Positions 15,553 through 25,218 are shown, counted from the first letter of the stretch. The stretch is 64,000 bases of DNA from CAKZLS01 sp963771545 (GCA_963771545.1 CAVYTX010000002.1:496001-560000), one strand, 5' to 3'. Program-made: numbers and translations. Notes: generated by a model from the letters alone, not told the origin.

Positions 15553-16365
15553 ATGCCCGCGATCAACTCGACCTTTGTGGAGATTGCCGCCATCCTGTTG
15601 GGCACCGGGGTGGTTGCCGGGATCGCCGCCGGGCTGCTCGGCGTCGGCGGCGGGATCGTTATCGTCCCGGTGCTCTACTGGATATCGCCGCTGCTGGAGT
15701 TGGCGCCCGCGGTGGTCGTGCACACGGCGGTGGCGACCTCGCTCGCCACCATCATCCCCACGTCCATCGCCTCGGTTCGCGCCCACAATCGCCGAGGCGC
15801 GGTGGACGTCGACTTGTTGAAACTGTGGGGACCGGCCGTGCTTGTTGGCGCCGCGCTCGGCGGCGTCGCGTCCGGATATCTGGATGGCAAGGCGCTGGCC
15901 GGCGTGTTCGGCGCGGTCGCCCTCGTCGTCGCGGTGAACATGGCGCTGCCGAAACCGCTCATCCTCGCCGATGCCATACCGGCTTCGGCCGCGGTCAATC
16001 GGCTGATGGCGGCGGCGATCGGGTTCGTGTCGGCGTTGATGGGCATCGGCGGCGGGACGCTCTCGGTGCCGACCCTGGCGCTGTTCTCCTTTCCCATTCA
16101 TCGCGCCGTCGGCACCGCTTCGGCGTTCGGAGTGGCGATCGCCGTTCCCGCGGTGATCGGTTACATTTACGGCGGGTGGGATGTTCCGGGCCGCTCGCCG
16201 TTCAGCCTCGGCTACGTCAATCTTCTGGCCGCCATCCCGCTTGCCGTCATGACCGTGCTGTTCGCGCCGCTTGGGGCCAAGATCGCGCACAGCATCGATC
16301 GCGTGCTGCTAAAGCGGTGCTTCGCGGCGTTCCTCGCCGTTACGGCGATCCGGATGCTGACGTGA
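15553..16365 (+). CDS. TauE/SafE-family sulfite or organosulfonate exporter
   Basis: The protein has 270 residues with about eight membrane helices. It shows the two glycine-rich repeats of the TSUP family: GLLGVGGGIVIVPVLY in the first half and SALMGIGGGTLSVPTLALF in the second. Members move sulfite, sulfoacetate or related anions across the inner membrane, but the substrate cannot be told from the sequence. It is divergent from the small basic gene and converges with mgtC. Confidence 0.9.
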   Translation: MPAINSTFVEIAAILLGTGVVAGIAAGLLGVGGGIVIVPVLYWISPLLELAPAVVVHTAVATSLATIIPTSIASVRAHNRRGAVDVDLLKLWGPAVLVGAALGGVASGYLDGKALAGVFGAVALVVAVNMALPKPLILADAIPASAAVNRLMAAAIGFVSALMGIGGGTLSVPTLALFSFPIHRAVGTASAFGVAIAVPAVIGYIYGGWDVPGRSPFSLGYVNLLAAIPLAVMTVLFAPLGAKIAHSIDRVLLKRCFAAFLAVTAIRMLT

Positions 16366-16391
16366 GCGGGATCCCTCAACAGTCGCGTCCT

Positions 16392-16838
16392 TCAGCTGTC
16401 TTCCTTCTCGGTCGGGACGGGCTGTTTCAGGTAGCTCATCAGCCACACGAGGAGACAATTCAGGCCGGAGAGCGCCAGCGCCAGCCCCCAAACCTTGAAA
16501 GCGACGGCCGCGCCGAGGGCCCCCATGATCCAGATGGACGCGGCGGAGGCCGTGCCCTGGACGTGATCATCGTTCTTGAGAATGGCGCCGCCGCCGACAA
16601 AGCCCACTCCCGTCAAAAGTCCCTGCATGATCCTCGCCATGGCGTCCGGACTGTCAGGTCCGATGAACGACATGCCGACCAGCACGTAGGCGCAGGCGCC
16701 GAGCGATACGATGGGAAACGTTCGCAGACCCATGATCCGACTGTGGGTTTCGCGATGCCACGCCGTTGGTAAGGCCAAAGCGATCGCGATCAGCAATTGC
16801 GGGACGGCGTCCCACGATATTGACACGTCAAAGTTCAC
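16392..16838 (-). CDS. MgtC/SapB-family membrane protein
   Basis: The protein has about 148 residues and four hydrophobic helices, with the family motifs SRIMGLRTFPIVSLGACAY and GVGFVGGGAILKNDDHVQGT clearly present. MgtC-like proteins are linked to growth in low magnesium and to inhibition of the F-type ATP synthase, but the role here is unproven. GTG 16838 has AGGAG seven bases upstream and is preferred over TTG 16856. It starts only about 50 bases after the next upstream gene on the same strand, the MscS channel. Confidence 0.88.
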   Translation of the reverse strand: MNFDVSISWDAVPQLLIAIALALPTAWHRETHSRIMGLRTFPIVSLGACAYVLVGMSFIGPDSPDAMARIMQGLLTGVGFVGGGAILKNDDHVQGTASAASIWIMGALGAAVAFKVWGLALALSGLNCLLVWLMSYLKQPVPTEKEDS

Positions 16839-16888
16839 CGCGAGCTCCTCGCTCAAATATTTGCCCAGACCACTGAGCGGCGCGTTCG

Positions 16889-18283
16889 CTATTCCCGCGG
16901 CGCCCGAGGGTCCAGCAAGTCGGGGACGGCGGGGTCGGCCCGTTCCTCGGCGATCTGTTCGTCCAACTCGGCGTCACGGGCGATGTCGACCGTCGCGTCG
17001 ACCGCGCGTCTTGGCCTGTCGGGCTTGCCCGGCGTCCCTTTGTCGCCCTCGGGCGGGGCGAGACCGCCGCCGCTTTCGATCCGCAACCGGTAGATCGGCT
17101 CCGGCATCTCGATGTCGGCGTGGTCGAACGCCTCCTTCACCAGGCGGAGCGCTTCGCTCTTGACCTTGCGGTAATCGTGGTAGCGCTGGTCGACCCAGCC
17201 GGCGACCCACAGCACCACGCTGGAATCGCCCAACGCCTCCAGCCGGCTGGCCGGCGGCGGATCGTCGAGCACGCCGTCGGCGCGCCGCAATGTCTCGACC
17301 GCCAGCTGTTGCGCGGCAAGCAGATCGGCGCCGGTGTCGACGCCGACGGTGAAATCGAACCGCCGCGCGGGCCTCCGCGTGTAGTTGACGATCACGCCCT
17401 TGAAGACGGTGGCGTTCGGGATGCGAACATGATTGCCGGCAAAGGTCAGCAACACCGTGGCGCGCGAGGTCAAGCGGATGATCCGGCCTTCGTATCCATC
17501 GATCAGCACCTCGTCGTTGGGCTGGAATGGCTGGCGGAGGCTCAGAAGAATACTGGCGATGTAGTTCTCGACCGTATCGCGAAGCGCGAAACTCAGCGCG
17601 AGGCCGAGGAGGCCGGCGGCGCCGAGCACCGTTCGGACCAGGCCGGACGCGTCCACGATCGACAGCGCCAGAACGATGCCGAACAGCAGAATGACGCCTT
17701 GCACGATCTGGCGCAACAGCTTGGCGATAAACGGGTTGGGGGTCAGGCGGTCATACAGCCGGCCGAAGCCGCCGACAAACCGTGACAACAGCCAGAACGC
17801 CCCCACAGTGAGCAGCGCGATCAGGAAAACCGGAAGGTTGCCGACGAGATCGCGGGCCCAGCCGGTGACGCGCTTGACGGTGGGCGCGAGGCGGCGTTCG
17901 AGGTCGCGCTCGGACGTGGTGTTGTCGACGACCTCGACCACGCCCTCGACCTTTTCGGCGAGCGCGAGCGCCCGGCCGCGGGCGTCCTTCGATCCCACGT
18001 CGCCGCCGATCTTGACCACGCCGGCCGCGACGTCGATGGTCACCTGATCAAGGCCGTCCAGGTTGGCGAAAATCTCGCGCAGGCGCTTTTCGATGGCGCG
18101 GTCGTCGGCGGGGCCGACATCGAGCGCGATCGTTCCGCGCGGCGCCTCCTCGGTCCGGTCACCCGGCGGGGGTCCGGACGTGTCGATCTGACCGAGACCC
18201 TGGCTCATCGGGCCGACGACGAGAAACAGGGTCGCGAGCACAACAAGAGAAGCGCGTGGGATCCAACGGGTCGGCAGCGGCAA
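16889..18283 (-). CDS. BON-domain mechanosensitive channel of the MscS family
   Basis: The protein has about 464 residues from TTG 18283, which has AAGGGA close upstream. This start avoids overlap with the preceding gene; an ATG at 18463 would overlap it by more than 140 bases. A signal peptide comes first, then a BON domain (about residues 45-110, with VTIDVAAGVVKIGGDVGS). Membrane helices follow, and then the MscS pore and beta domain with GLALSFALRDTVENYIASIL and the DGYEGRIIRLTSRATVL strand. A disordered, charged tail ends the protein. It probably releases osmolytes on hypo-osmotic shock, with the BON domain binding periplasmic lipid or wall; that last point is inference. Confidence 0.88.
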   Translation of the reverse strand: MPLPTRWIPRASLVVLATLFLVVGPMSQGLGQIDTSGPPPGDRTEEAPRGTIALDVGPADDRAIEKRLREIFANLDGLDQVTIDVAAGVVKIGGDVGSKDARGRALALAEKVEGVVEVVDNTTSERDLERRLAPTVKRVTGWARDLVGNLPVFLIALLTVGAFWLLSRFVGGFGRLYDRLTPNPFIAKLLRQIVQGVILLFGIVLALSIVDASGLVRTVLGAAGLLGLALSFALRDTVENYIASILLSLRQPFQPNDEVLIDGYEGRIIRLTSRATVLLTFAGNHVRIPNATVFKGVIVNYTRRPARRFDFTVGVDTGADLLAAQQLAVETLRRADGVLDDPPPASRLEALGDSSVVLWVAGWVDQRYHDYRKVKSEALRLVKEAFDHADIEMPEPIYRLRIESGGGLAPPEGDKGTPGKPDRPRRAVDATVDIARDAELDEQIAEERADPAVPDLLDPRAPRE

Positions 18284-18321
18284 CCGTCCCTTGTCAGACT
18301 GTCGACGGCGCGGCGCCGTGC

Positions 18322-19326
18322 TCAAGAAATGTAGGGGCTCTTGAAGCTTCCCAGGACCTTGATGTAGTTGGCGCGCTCGAAGGCCGAGGGGTCGGCCACG
18401 TTCTGCTGGCTCATGGAGCCCTTCATCTGCTCCACCAATTCGTAGCCGCGTCGGTCCATCCATTCGCTCATGCCGTCCACCAGGGATTTAAGGTGTCCGG
18501 CGCCGTTGCGAAGCAGCGCCGAAGCCGTCATCACCGCATCGGCGCCGGCCATGACGTATTTGATGATCTCCGTCGGCGACTGAACCCCGCGGGTCGCGGC
18601 GATGGACGCGTTGATGCGGCCGTGCAGGACGGCGATCCACAGCAGCGGCAGGCGGATCTCGCTGGGCGAGCTGAGTTCCAGGTCGGGGACCACCTCCAGT
18701 TCCTCCAGATCGAAATCCGGCTGGTAGAAGCGATTGAACAGCACTAGGCCATCGGCGCCGGCGTCCACGAACTTGGTGGCCATCTCGCCCATGGCGCTGA
18801 AGAACGGACTGAGCTTCACCGCGACGGGGACCGACACGCCGCCCTTCACCGCCTTGATGATGTCCACGTAGCGCTGTTCCACCTCGCGGCCGGTAATGTC
18901 GAGATTGGCGGGGATGTAGAAGATGTTGAGCTCGATGGCGCTGGCGCCGGCGTCGGCCATCTCCTTGGCGTACTCGGTCCAGCCTTCGCTGGTGACGCCG
19001 TTCAGGCTGGCGATGACGGGGATATCCACCGCGCTGGTGGCCTGCCGGATCAAATTCAGGTAGGAGTCCGGTCCGACCTTGTACTCTTCCACCTCGGGAA
19101 AATAGCTCAGCGACTCGGCGAAGCTTTCCGTTCCCTTTTCCATCAGGTAATTGAAGGATTCGTTCTCGTAACGAAGCTGTTCCTCGAACAGCGAGAACAT
19201 GACGACGGCCGACGCGCCCGCGTCTTCCAACCGCTTGATGCCGTCCAAGGTCTTCGACAGAGGCGAGGCGGACGCGACCACCGGGTGCTTCAGGTCCAGC
19301 CCCAGATATTTTGTTCGCAGATCCAT
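18322..19326 (-). CDS. Dihydroorotate-dehydrogenase-like flavoprotein
   Basis: The 334-residue protein is a TIM barrel of the dihydroorotate dehydrogenase class, starting MDLRTKYLGLDLKHPVVASA. It has the substrate-loop region VIASLNGVTSEGWTEYAKEM and NRFYQPDFDLEELEV, and the FMN phosphate site TRGVQSPTEIIKYVMAGADA. AAAGGA seven bases upstream supports ATG 19326. True PyrD function is doubtful: this subfamily is regularly found beside pyruvate:ferredoxin oxidoreductases, as here. Its role is therefore more likely redox related than pyrimidine synthesis; the electron partner is unknown. Confidence 0.9.
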   Translation of the reverse strand: MDLRTKYLGLDLKHPVVASASPLSKTLDGIKRLEDAGASAVVMFSLFEEQLRYENESFNYLMEKGTESFAESLSYFPEVEEYKVGPDSYLNLIRQATSAVDIPVIASLNGVTSEGWTEYAKEMADAGASAIELNIFYIPANLDITGREVEQRYVDIIKAVKGGVSVPVAVKLSPFFSAMGEMATKFVDAGADGLVLFNRFYQPDFDLEELEVVPDLELSSPSEIRLPLLWIAVLHGRINASIAATRGVQSPTEIIKYVMAGADAVMTASALLRNGAGHLKSLVDGMSEWMDRRGYELVEQMKGSMSQQNVADPSAFERANYIKVLGSFKSPYIS

Positions 19327-19479
19327 TTTTTTATCCTTTCGGTCCTGGCGACCAGAATTGTTATTCGCTCCATGCGCCCCGGTCGCGCTCCCGCCAGCGG
19401 AAAACCCGAGGGGCTGGCCCACCGCTGTTGTCGAAAAACCCAGGGCTTTCACGACGGCGGCGGGCGGGCATTGCCGGTC

Positions 19480-22400
19480 CTAATCGATGGCCGCCATGTC
19501 CTCGTAAAGCTTCCATTTCCAGTTGATGGCATTCTGGGCCGCCTCCATCAATTGGTCGGCGGCCTTGGGGTTGGTGCGGTAGAGCATGCGATAGCGAAGC
19601 TCGTTATCGGCGTATTCCTTCAGCTTGATGGTCGGGCGCGGGGAGTCGAGAACGAAGGGGTTTTCGCTGGATTCGCGAACGTCGGGATTGTAGCGCATCA
19701 GCGGCCAGTGACCGCATTGGACCGCGAGGTTTTGCTGGTTCAGTCCGTTCTGCATGTTGATGCCGTGGGCGATGCAATGGCTGTAGGCGAGGATCAGCGA
19801 GGGGCCGGGGTAGGCTTCCGCCTCGCGGAACGCCAGCAGCACCTGTTGCGGATTGGCCCCCATGGCGACGCGGGCCACATAAACATTGCCATAAGAGATG
19901 GCCTGCAGAGCGATGTCCTTCTTGCCCACCTGCTTGCCGGCGTTGGCGAACTTGGCCACCGCCGCCAACGGCGTCGATTTGGAGGCCTGACCGCCGGTGT
20001 TGGAATACACCTCGGTATCCAGCACCAGAACGTTGACATCCCGTCCCGTGGAGAGAACGTGGTCCACGCCGGCCGAGCCGATGTCGTAGGCCCAGCCGTC
20101 GCCGCCAATGATCCAGACGCTGCGCCGGACCAGATGATCGGCCACCGACAGCAGGTGCCGGGCGGCGTTGGAGTCGATGGATTGGAGTTTCTCCTTGAGC
20201 GCCGCCACCCGTTGCCGCTGCAAGCGGATTTCCGATTCCGCCCGCTGCGGCGCCGAAATCAGTTCGTCGAACAAATCGCCGCCAATCTCCGGCTGAAGTT
20301 CCAGCAACAACTGGTGAGCAAGCTGCAGGTGGTTGTCGGCGGCGAGCCGCATTCCCAGACCGAACTCGGCGTTGTCCTCGAAGAGCGAGTTCGACCACGA
20401 CGGCCCGCGTCCCTCGCTGTTGACGGTCCAAGGCGTGGTCGGCAGGTTGCCGCCGTAGATGGACGAGCATCCCGTGGCGTTGGCCACCATCATCCGGTCG
20501 CCGAACAACTGGGATACAAGCTTGACATACGGCGTCTCGCCACATCCCGAACACGCCCCGGAAAATTCGAACAGCGGCTCGAGGAACTGGGTGCCGCGAA
20601 TGGTCGAGAAGTCGACCCGGGAGCGATCGTTCACCGGCAGCGTCTCAAAAAACGTCTTGCTGGTGTTGGTCGCTTCGAGGACATCGTCCTTCCAGGTCAT
20701 GTTGATGGCCTTTTTGCCGGATTCCTCCTTGCTCTTCGCCGGGCAGACCTCAACGCAGAGCGAGCATCCCGTGCAATCCTCCGCGTAAATTTGCAGCGTG
20801 AACCGCGTTTCCGGAAATCCTCGGGCGTCGATGGGCGCGGTCTTGAAACCGGCCGGCGCGTTTTCCAGAAGATCCTGGTGATAGAGCTTGGATCGGATGA
20901 CGCCATGCGGACACACGAAGGCGCAGTTGCCGCACTGGATACAGATGTCCTCCTCCCATAGCGGCACGAACTGGGCAATGTTGCGCTTTTCCCATTTGGT
21001 GGTGCCGCTCGGGTAGGTCCCGTCGATGGGCATGGCGCTCACCGGCAGCTCGTCGCCGCGGCCCGCCATCATCATGGCGGTCACCTTCTGCACGAACTCG
21101 GGCGCCTCGGCGGGCACCACGGCCCGCATTTCGATGGTGCTGCTGACGCGGTCGGGGATCTTGATCTCGTGGAGGTTGGCAATGGTATGGTCCACCGCCT
21201 CGAAGTTCTTCTGGACGATTTCGTCGCCCTTCTTGCCGTAGGTCTTCTTGATGGATTTCTTGATTTTCTCGATGGCTTGATCCCGGGGAAGCACGCCGGA
21301 AATCGCGAAAAAGCAGGTCTGCATGATGGTGTTGGTGCGCGTGCCCATGCCGGTGTCGCGGGCCACCTTCGCGGCGTCGATCGCGTAAAGCTTCACCTGC
21401 TTTGCGATCATCTGCTCCTGCGCCTTTTGCGGGAGTTTGTCCCACGTTTCGTCAAGGGGGTAGGGGCTGTTGAGCAGGAACGTCGCTCCGGGCGCCACGT
21501 TGGAGAGCAGGTCCATCTTCTCGATGAAGTTGAACTGATGGCAGCCGACGAAGTTAGCGGCTCCGATCAGATAGGCGGACCGGATCGGCTCGCGTCCGAA
21601 GCGCACGTGGGACACCGTCTGGGAGCCGGATTTCTTGGAGTCGTAGACGAAGTAGCCCTGGGCGTAGAAGTCGGGGTCCTCGCCGATGATTTTGATGGTG
21701 TTCTTGTTGGCGCCCACCGTGCCGTCGGCGCCGAGGCCATAGAACATGGCCCGGAACACGTCGTCGGACTCGGTGGTGAAGGAGGGGTCGTAGTCCAGGC
21801 TTGTGTGGCTGACGTCGTCGACGATGCCGACGGTGAAGTGGTTCTTCGACGTCTTCTTCTTGAGGTTGTCCAGAACGCCCTTGATCATGGCCGGCGTAAA
21901 TTCCTTGGACGACAGACCATAGCGGCCGCCGACGATCTTCGGCATTCCGTCCGTCGGACAGGTACCGGCCGCCAAGGCCTCGGCGAACACCGTAAGGACG
22001 TTGGTGTAGAGCGGCTCGCCGACGCTGCCCGGCTCCTTGGTGCGGTCGAGCACCGCGATCGCCTTGGTCGTCTTCGGTATGGCCGCCAGGAAGTGTTCGG
22101 CCGAGAACGGGAAAAACAGATGAACTTGAACGACACCTGCTTTCTCACCGTGCTTTTCCAGGAATTCCACGGTCTCGCGGGCGTTGTCGGCGCCGGACCC
22201 CATGATCACCAGGATGTTTTCCGCGTCCTTCGGTCCGAAATAATCGAACAGGTTGTAGCGGCGGCCGGCGACTTTGGCGAACTTGTCCATCGCCGTCTGA
22301 ACGACGTCGGGGATCCGTTCGTAGAATGGATTGACGGTCTCGCGCGCCTGGAAATAAACGTCCGGGTTCTGAGCGGTGCCGCGAATGAACGGATTGTCCG

Positions 22401-23040
22401 GGCTGAGCGCGCGCCGGCGATGGGCGAGAACCAGACTGTCGTCGATCATCGCCCGCATCTGGTCGTCGCTCAACAGCGTGATCTTGTTGACCTCGTGGGA
22501 CGTCCGGAACCCGTCGAAGAAATGAATGAACGGGATGCGGGACTCGAGCGTCGACGCCTGGGCGATCAGGGCCATGTCGTGGGCCTCCTGCACCGAGCTT
22601 GACGCGAGTTGGCCGAAGCCGGTGGGGCGGACGGCCATGACGTCCTGATGGTCGCCGAAGATCGACAATCCCTGAGCGGCCAGCGACCGCGCCGCCACAT
22701 GGAAGACCGCGCACGTCAATTCGCCGGCGATCTTGTACATGTTGGGGATCATCAGCATGAGCCCCTGGGACGCGGTAAACGTGGTGGTCAGCGCGCCTCC
22801 TTGAAGGGCGCCGTGAACCGCGCCCGCGGCGCCGCCCTCGCTCTGCATTTCCACGACATCCGGGACACTGCCCCAAATATTGGGTCTGCCTTCGCTCGAC
22901 CACTGATCGGCGAACTCCGCCATGGTCGACGACGGCGTGATCGGGTAAATGGCGCAGACTTCGTTGACTCGATAGGCCACGTATGCCGCGGCCTCGTTGC
23001 CGTCAAGGGTCGTTACTTGCGCTACTTGCGCTTCGGGCAT
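19480..23040 (-). CDS. nifJ: Pyruvate:ferredoxin (flavodoxin) oxidoreductase
   Basis: This 1186-residue single-chain enzyme oxidises pyruvate to acetyl-CoA and CO2 and passes electrons to ferredoxin or flavodoxin. The N-terminal part has AIYPITPSSTMAEFAD, which contacts pyruvate. Two 4Fe-4S sites are seen near residues 698 (CIQCGNCAFVCPHG) and 756 (CTGCSLCVEVCP). The third, proximal cluster is formed by CSGCGETPY near 828 with the later ATGCSSIYGG. The thiamine diphosphate site follows (GGDGWAYDIG near 978 and DTEVYSNTGGQASKS near 1010). GGAGG precedes the start at 23040. It is the middle gene of a three-gene redox operon. Under anaerobic or microaerobic conditions it would replace pyruvate dehydrogenase or feed nitrogenase. 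Confidence 0.96.
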   Translation of the reverse strand: MPEAQVAQVTTLDGNEAAAYVAYRVNEVCAIYPITPSSTMAEFADQWSSEGRPNIWGSVPDVVEMQSEGGAAGAVHGALQGGALTTTFTASQGLMLMIPNMYKIAGELTCAVFHVAARSLAAQGLSIFGDHQDVMAVRPTGFGQLASSSVQEAHDMALIAQASTLESRIPFIHFFDGFRTSHEVNKITLLSDDQMRAMIDDSLVLAHRRRALSPDNPFIRGTAQNPDVYFQARETVNPFYERIPDVVQTAMDKFAKVAGRRYNLFDYFGPKDAENILVIMGSGADNARETVEFLEKHGEKAGVVQVHLFFPFSAEHFLAAIPKTTKAIAVLDRTKEPGSVGEPLYTNVLTVFAEALAAGTCPTDGMPKIVGGRYGLSSKEFTPAMIKGVLDNLKKKTSKNHFTVGIVDDVSHTSLDYDPSFTTESDDVFRAMFYGLGADGTVGANKNTIKIIGEDPDFYAQGYFVYDSKKSGSQTVSHVRFGREPIRSAYLIGAANFVGCHQFNFIEKMDLLSNVAPGATFLLNSPYPLDETWDKLPQKAQEQMIAKQVKLYAIDAAKVARDTGMGTRTNTIMQTCFFAISGVLPRDQAIEKIKKSIKKTYGKKGDEIVQKNFEAVDHTIANLHEIKIPDRVSSTIEMRAVVPAEAPEFVQKVTAMMMAGRGDELPVSAMPIDGTYPSGTTKWEKRNIAQFVPLWEEDICIQCGNCAFVCPHGVIRSKLYHQDLLENAPAGFKTAPIDARGFPETRFTLQIYAEDCTGCSLCVEVCPAKSKEESGKKAINMTWKDDVLEATNTSKTFFETLPVNDRSRVDFSTIRGTQFLEPLFEFSGACSGCGETPYVKLVSQLFGDRMMVANATGCSSIYGGNLPTTPWTVNSEGRGPSWSNSLFEDNAEFGLGMRLAADNHLQLAHQLLLELQPEIGGDLFDELISAPQRAESEIRLQRQRVAALKEKLQSIDSNAARHLLSVADHLVRRSVWIIGGDGWAYDIGSAGVDHVLSTGRDVNVLVLDTEVYSNTGGQASKSTPLAAVAKFANAGKQVGKKDIALQAISYGNVYVARVAMGANPQQVLLAFREAEAYPGPSLILAYSHCIAHGINMQNGLNQQNLAVQCGHWPLMRYNPDVRESSENPFVLDSPRPTIKLKEYADNELRYRMLYRTNPKAADQLMEAAQNAINWKWKLYEDMAAID

Positions 23041-23160
23041 TGATTTCCTCCACTGCCGGGCAGGAGAGGACGGTTGGCGCCCAGGGTCCAAGTCCGTCCC
23101 GCCCGGTTATTGAGCAGCATTTGTTTCATGTTCGATGAGCCGGCACCCTCGTGGCGCTTC

Positions 23161-24789
23161 CTAACCGCTGGGCTCCACGATCATCTCGATGGCGTGGCAC
23201 GGACACTGCTCAAAGCAGACGGCGCATCCGGTGCACAGGTCATAGTTGTACTCGTACCGCTTTCCCGGGCCGAGTTTGATGATGGCGTCCTCGGGGCAGG
23301 CGCCATAGCATCCGTCGCACTCGAAGCAATTGCCGCACGAGAGGCAGCGCTTGGCCTCGTAGACGGCCTCCTTCTCGGAAAGGCCCTTCACCACCTCTTC
23401 GAACGAAGTCTGGCGGAGAACCAGGTCGGTGTGGCCCTGCGGCCGCTGAGCGGCATCGGTGTAGAACCACAAATGCAGCTTATCGAAGGTGGCCAGCGGG
23501 CCCTTGGCGGCCTTTCTGTAGGTTTCGCCGCGCAGGTAGGCGTCGATGTTGCGGGCCGCCTTCTTTCCGTGTCCCACGCCAATGGTGACGGTGCGATCCG
23601 AGGGCACCATGTCGCCGCCGGCGAACAGACCCGGATATCCGGTCATCATGTTTTCCGAAACCTCGACCGTGCCGTCCCGCTGGAACTCGACGCCCGGGGC
23701 CGTGCGCAGGAATTCGGTATCCGTGTCTTGACCCAACGCCATGATCAGGTCGTCGGCCTCGATGGTTTCGAACTCCCCGGTCGGCTGCGGGCGGCCGTTT
23801 TCGTCCACCTTCATCACTTCCACTTGGAAATTCAATTCCTCGATGGACTTGATGGTCCTGAGCCAGTGGATTTTGACCCCTTCCTCCATGGCCTCGTCGG
23901 CCTCGAAGGCGTGAGCGGGCATGTGCTCGTAATCGCGGCGGTAAATGATCAGCGGTTCGTGACCGAGGCGCTTGGCCACGCGGGCCGCGTCCATGGCCGT
24001 GTTGCCGCCACCGTAGATGGCGACGCGCCGGCCCAGCTTGGGCGGGGTGCCGGATTCCACCTGCTTGAGGTAACTGACGGCGTCCAGCATGGTTCCGGCG
24101 TCGCGCGACGGAATATCCGTTCGCTTGGACAGGTGGGCGCCCACCGCGACGAAGACGGCGTCGAACTTGCCCGCGTCCTTCTCGGCGACCACGTCCTCGA
24201 CCTTATGGTTGAGCACGAACTTGACGCCCATGTTCTCGATGCGCTTGATCTCGCCGTCGAGGATGTCCCGGGGCAGGCGGTAGGCCGGAATCCCGAAATG
24301 CATCATTCCCCCGGCCACCGGGCCGGCGTCGTGAACTTCCACGGAATGCCCCATCAGCGTTAGATGATGGGCGGCGGACAGGCCGCTTGGGCCGGCGCCG
24401 ACAACCAGGACCCGTTTCCCCGATGGCTTGGCGTCGATGCGCGGCGTCCAGCCCTCGCTCAACGCCATGTCGCCGAGGAAGCGCTCAACGGCGTGGATGC
24501 TGATCGTACCGTCAAGGTTCTTGCGATTGCAGTCGGTTTCGCACGGATGATAGCACACCCGCCCGTGAACGGCGGGCAGGGGATTGTCCTGCAGGATTGT
24601 TTCCCAAGCTTCTTGGAACCGACCCTCCCGGGAGTGCGCCAGCCACGCCTGAATGTTCTCGCCCGCCGGACACGCATTGTTACAGGGAGGGAGAATGTCG
24701 TGGTAAATCGGACGCCGGGTTCTGGTCGGCCCCGCCATCCGTTTGTGCGCCAAATCCGCTGGGCGTGTAAGATCGGCCGGCTGGCTCAT
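23161..24789 (-). CDS. GltD-like FAD/NAD(P)-binding iron-sulfur oxidoreductase
   Basis: The 542-residue protein resembles the small subunit of glutamate synthase. An N-terminal cysteine cluster (CNNACPAGENIQAW and VCYHPCETDCNR) is followed by the FAD motif VVGAGPSGLSAAHHL (near 130) and the pyridine nucleotide motif YGGGNTAMDAARVAKRL (near 275). Unlike GltD, it carries a C-terminal two-cluster ferredoxin domain, with CLSCGNCFECDGCYGACP and CTGCAVCFEQCPCHAI. It probably moves electrons between NAD(P)H and ferredoxin for the adjacent pyruvate:ferredoxin oxidoreductase, since no large GltB subunit is present. A very strong AGGAGGAG site precedes the start. Confidence 0.9.
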   Translation of the reverse strand: MSQPADLTRPADLAHKRMAGPTRTRRPIYHDILPPCNNACPAGENIQAWLAHSREGRFQEAWETILQDNPLPAVHGRVCYHPCETDCNRKNLDGTISIHAVERFLGDMALSEGWTPRIDAKPSGKRVLVVGAGPSGLSAAHHLTLMGHSVEVHDAGPVAGGMMHFGIPAYRLPRDILDGEIKRIENMGVKFVLNHKVEDVVAEKDAGKFDAVFVAVGAHLSKRTDIPSRDAGTMLDAVSYLKQVESGTPPKLGRRVAIYGGGNTAMDAARVAKRLGHEPLIIYRRDYEHMPAHAFEADEAMEEGVKIHWLRTIKSIEELNFQVEVMKVDENGRPQPTGEFETIEADDLIMALGQDTDTEFLRTAPGVEFQRDGTVEVSENMMTGYPGLFAGGDMVPSDRTVTIGVGHGKKAARNIDAYLRGETYRKAAKGPLATFDKLHLWFYTDAAQRPQGHTDLVLRQTSFEEVVKGLSEKEAVYEAKRCLSCGNCFECDGCYGACPEDAIIKLGPGKRYEYNYDLCTGCAVCFEQCPCHAIEMIVEPSG

Positions 24790-25218
24790 CGAGTCTCTCC
24801 TCCTCTGTGACCCCGAAGCCGCGATCTGTCGTCGCTTACCTCGGTGCGGTCTGCGTGTGGCGCGCGACCGCTACTGTGATGTTTACCGCGTTCGGCGGTG
24901 TTGTGATCGAACCCCGCGCCAGGCTCGGCCGGGGAACTGAATGCCAAGCGAACGACAATAAATCAACAAAAGTGTGTATCGCGCTATAAATCAACAAAGT
25001 GTGAGGCGGGCTAAGAACAAAAAGGCGTTCCGCCCAACCGCTCACCCCCGCGAACGGTCGCACAAAAAAATCGTCAAATGGCGATTTTGAATTTCGGCCA
25101 TGAGCACTTCCGAACCATACTCCCGTTCTTGGGAGCAAACAAGGCCGTCGGCGCTATCTTTCATATTATGCTAATGCCCTATGATCGCACACGAAATACG
25201 TGATTATACGATCAACCG
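24790..25218. other. Upstream region of the redox operon, no gene seen
   Basis: About 430 bases without a convincing coding sequence lie upstream of the GltD-like gene. The stretch is AT-rich in its second half and contains two copies of a direct repeat and, at its right edge, a palindrome, listed separately. It should hold the promoter of the three-gene redox operon on the minus strand. Confidence 0.5.
24958..25003. repeat. Two direct copies of ATAAATCAACAAA(A)GTGTG
   Basis: The copies start at 24958 and 24986, 28 bases apart, and differ by one A. They lie 170-215 bases upstream of the redox operon start. A paired regulator site is a reasonable reading, but no known box matches. Confidence 0.55.

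Noticed and set aside
18322..19326. A genuine pyrimidine gene, pyrD
   Set aside because: Its place beside NifJ and its subfamily features favour a redox role, so a pyrD symbol would mislead.
21169..22602. A plus-strand open frame of 477 codons opposite nifJ
   Set aside because: It is antisense to NifJ and composed of low-information residues typical of shadow frames.
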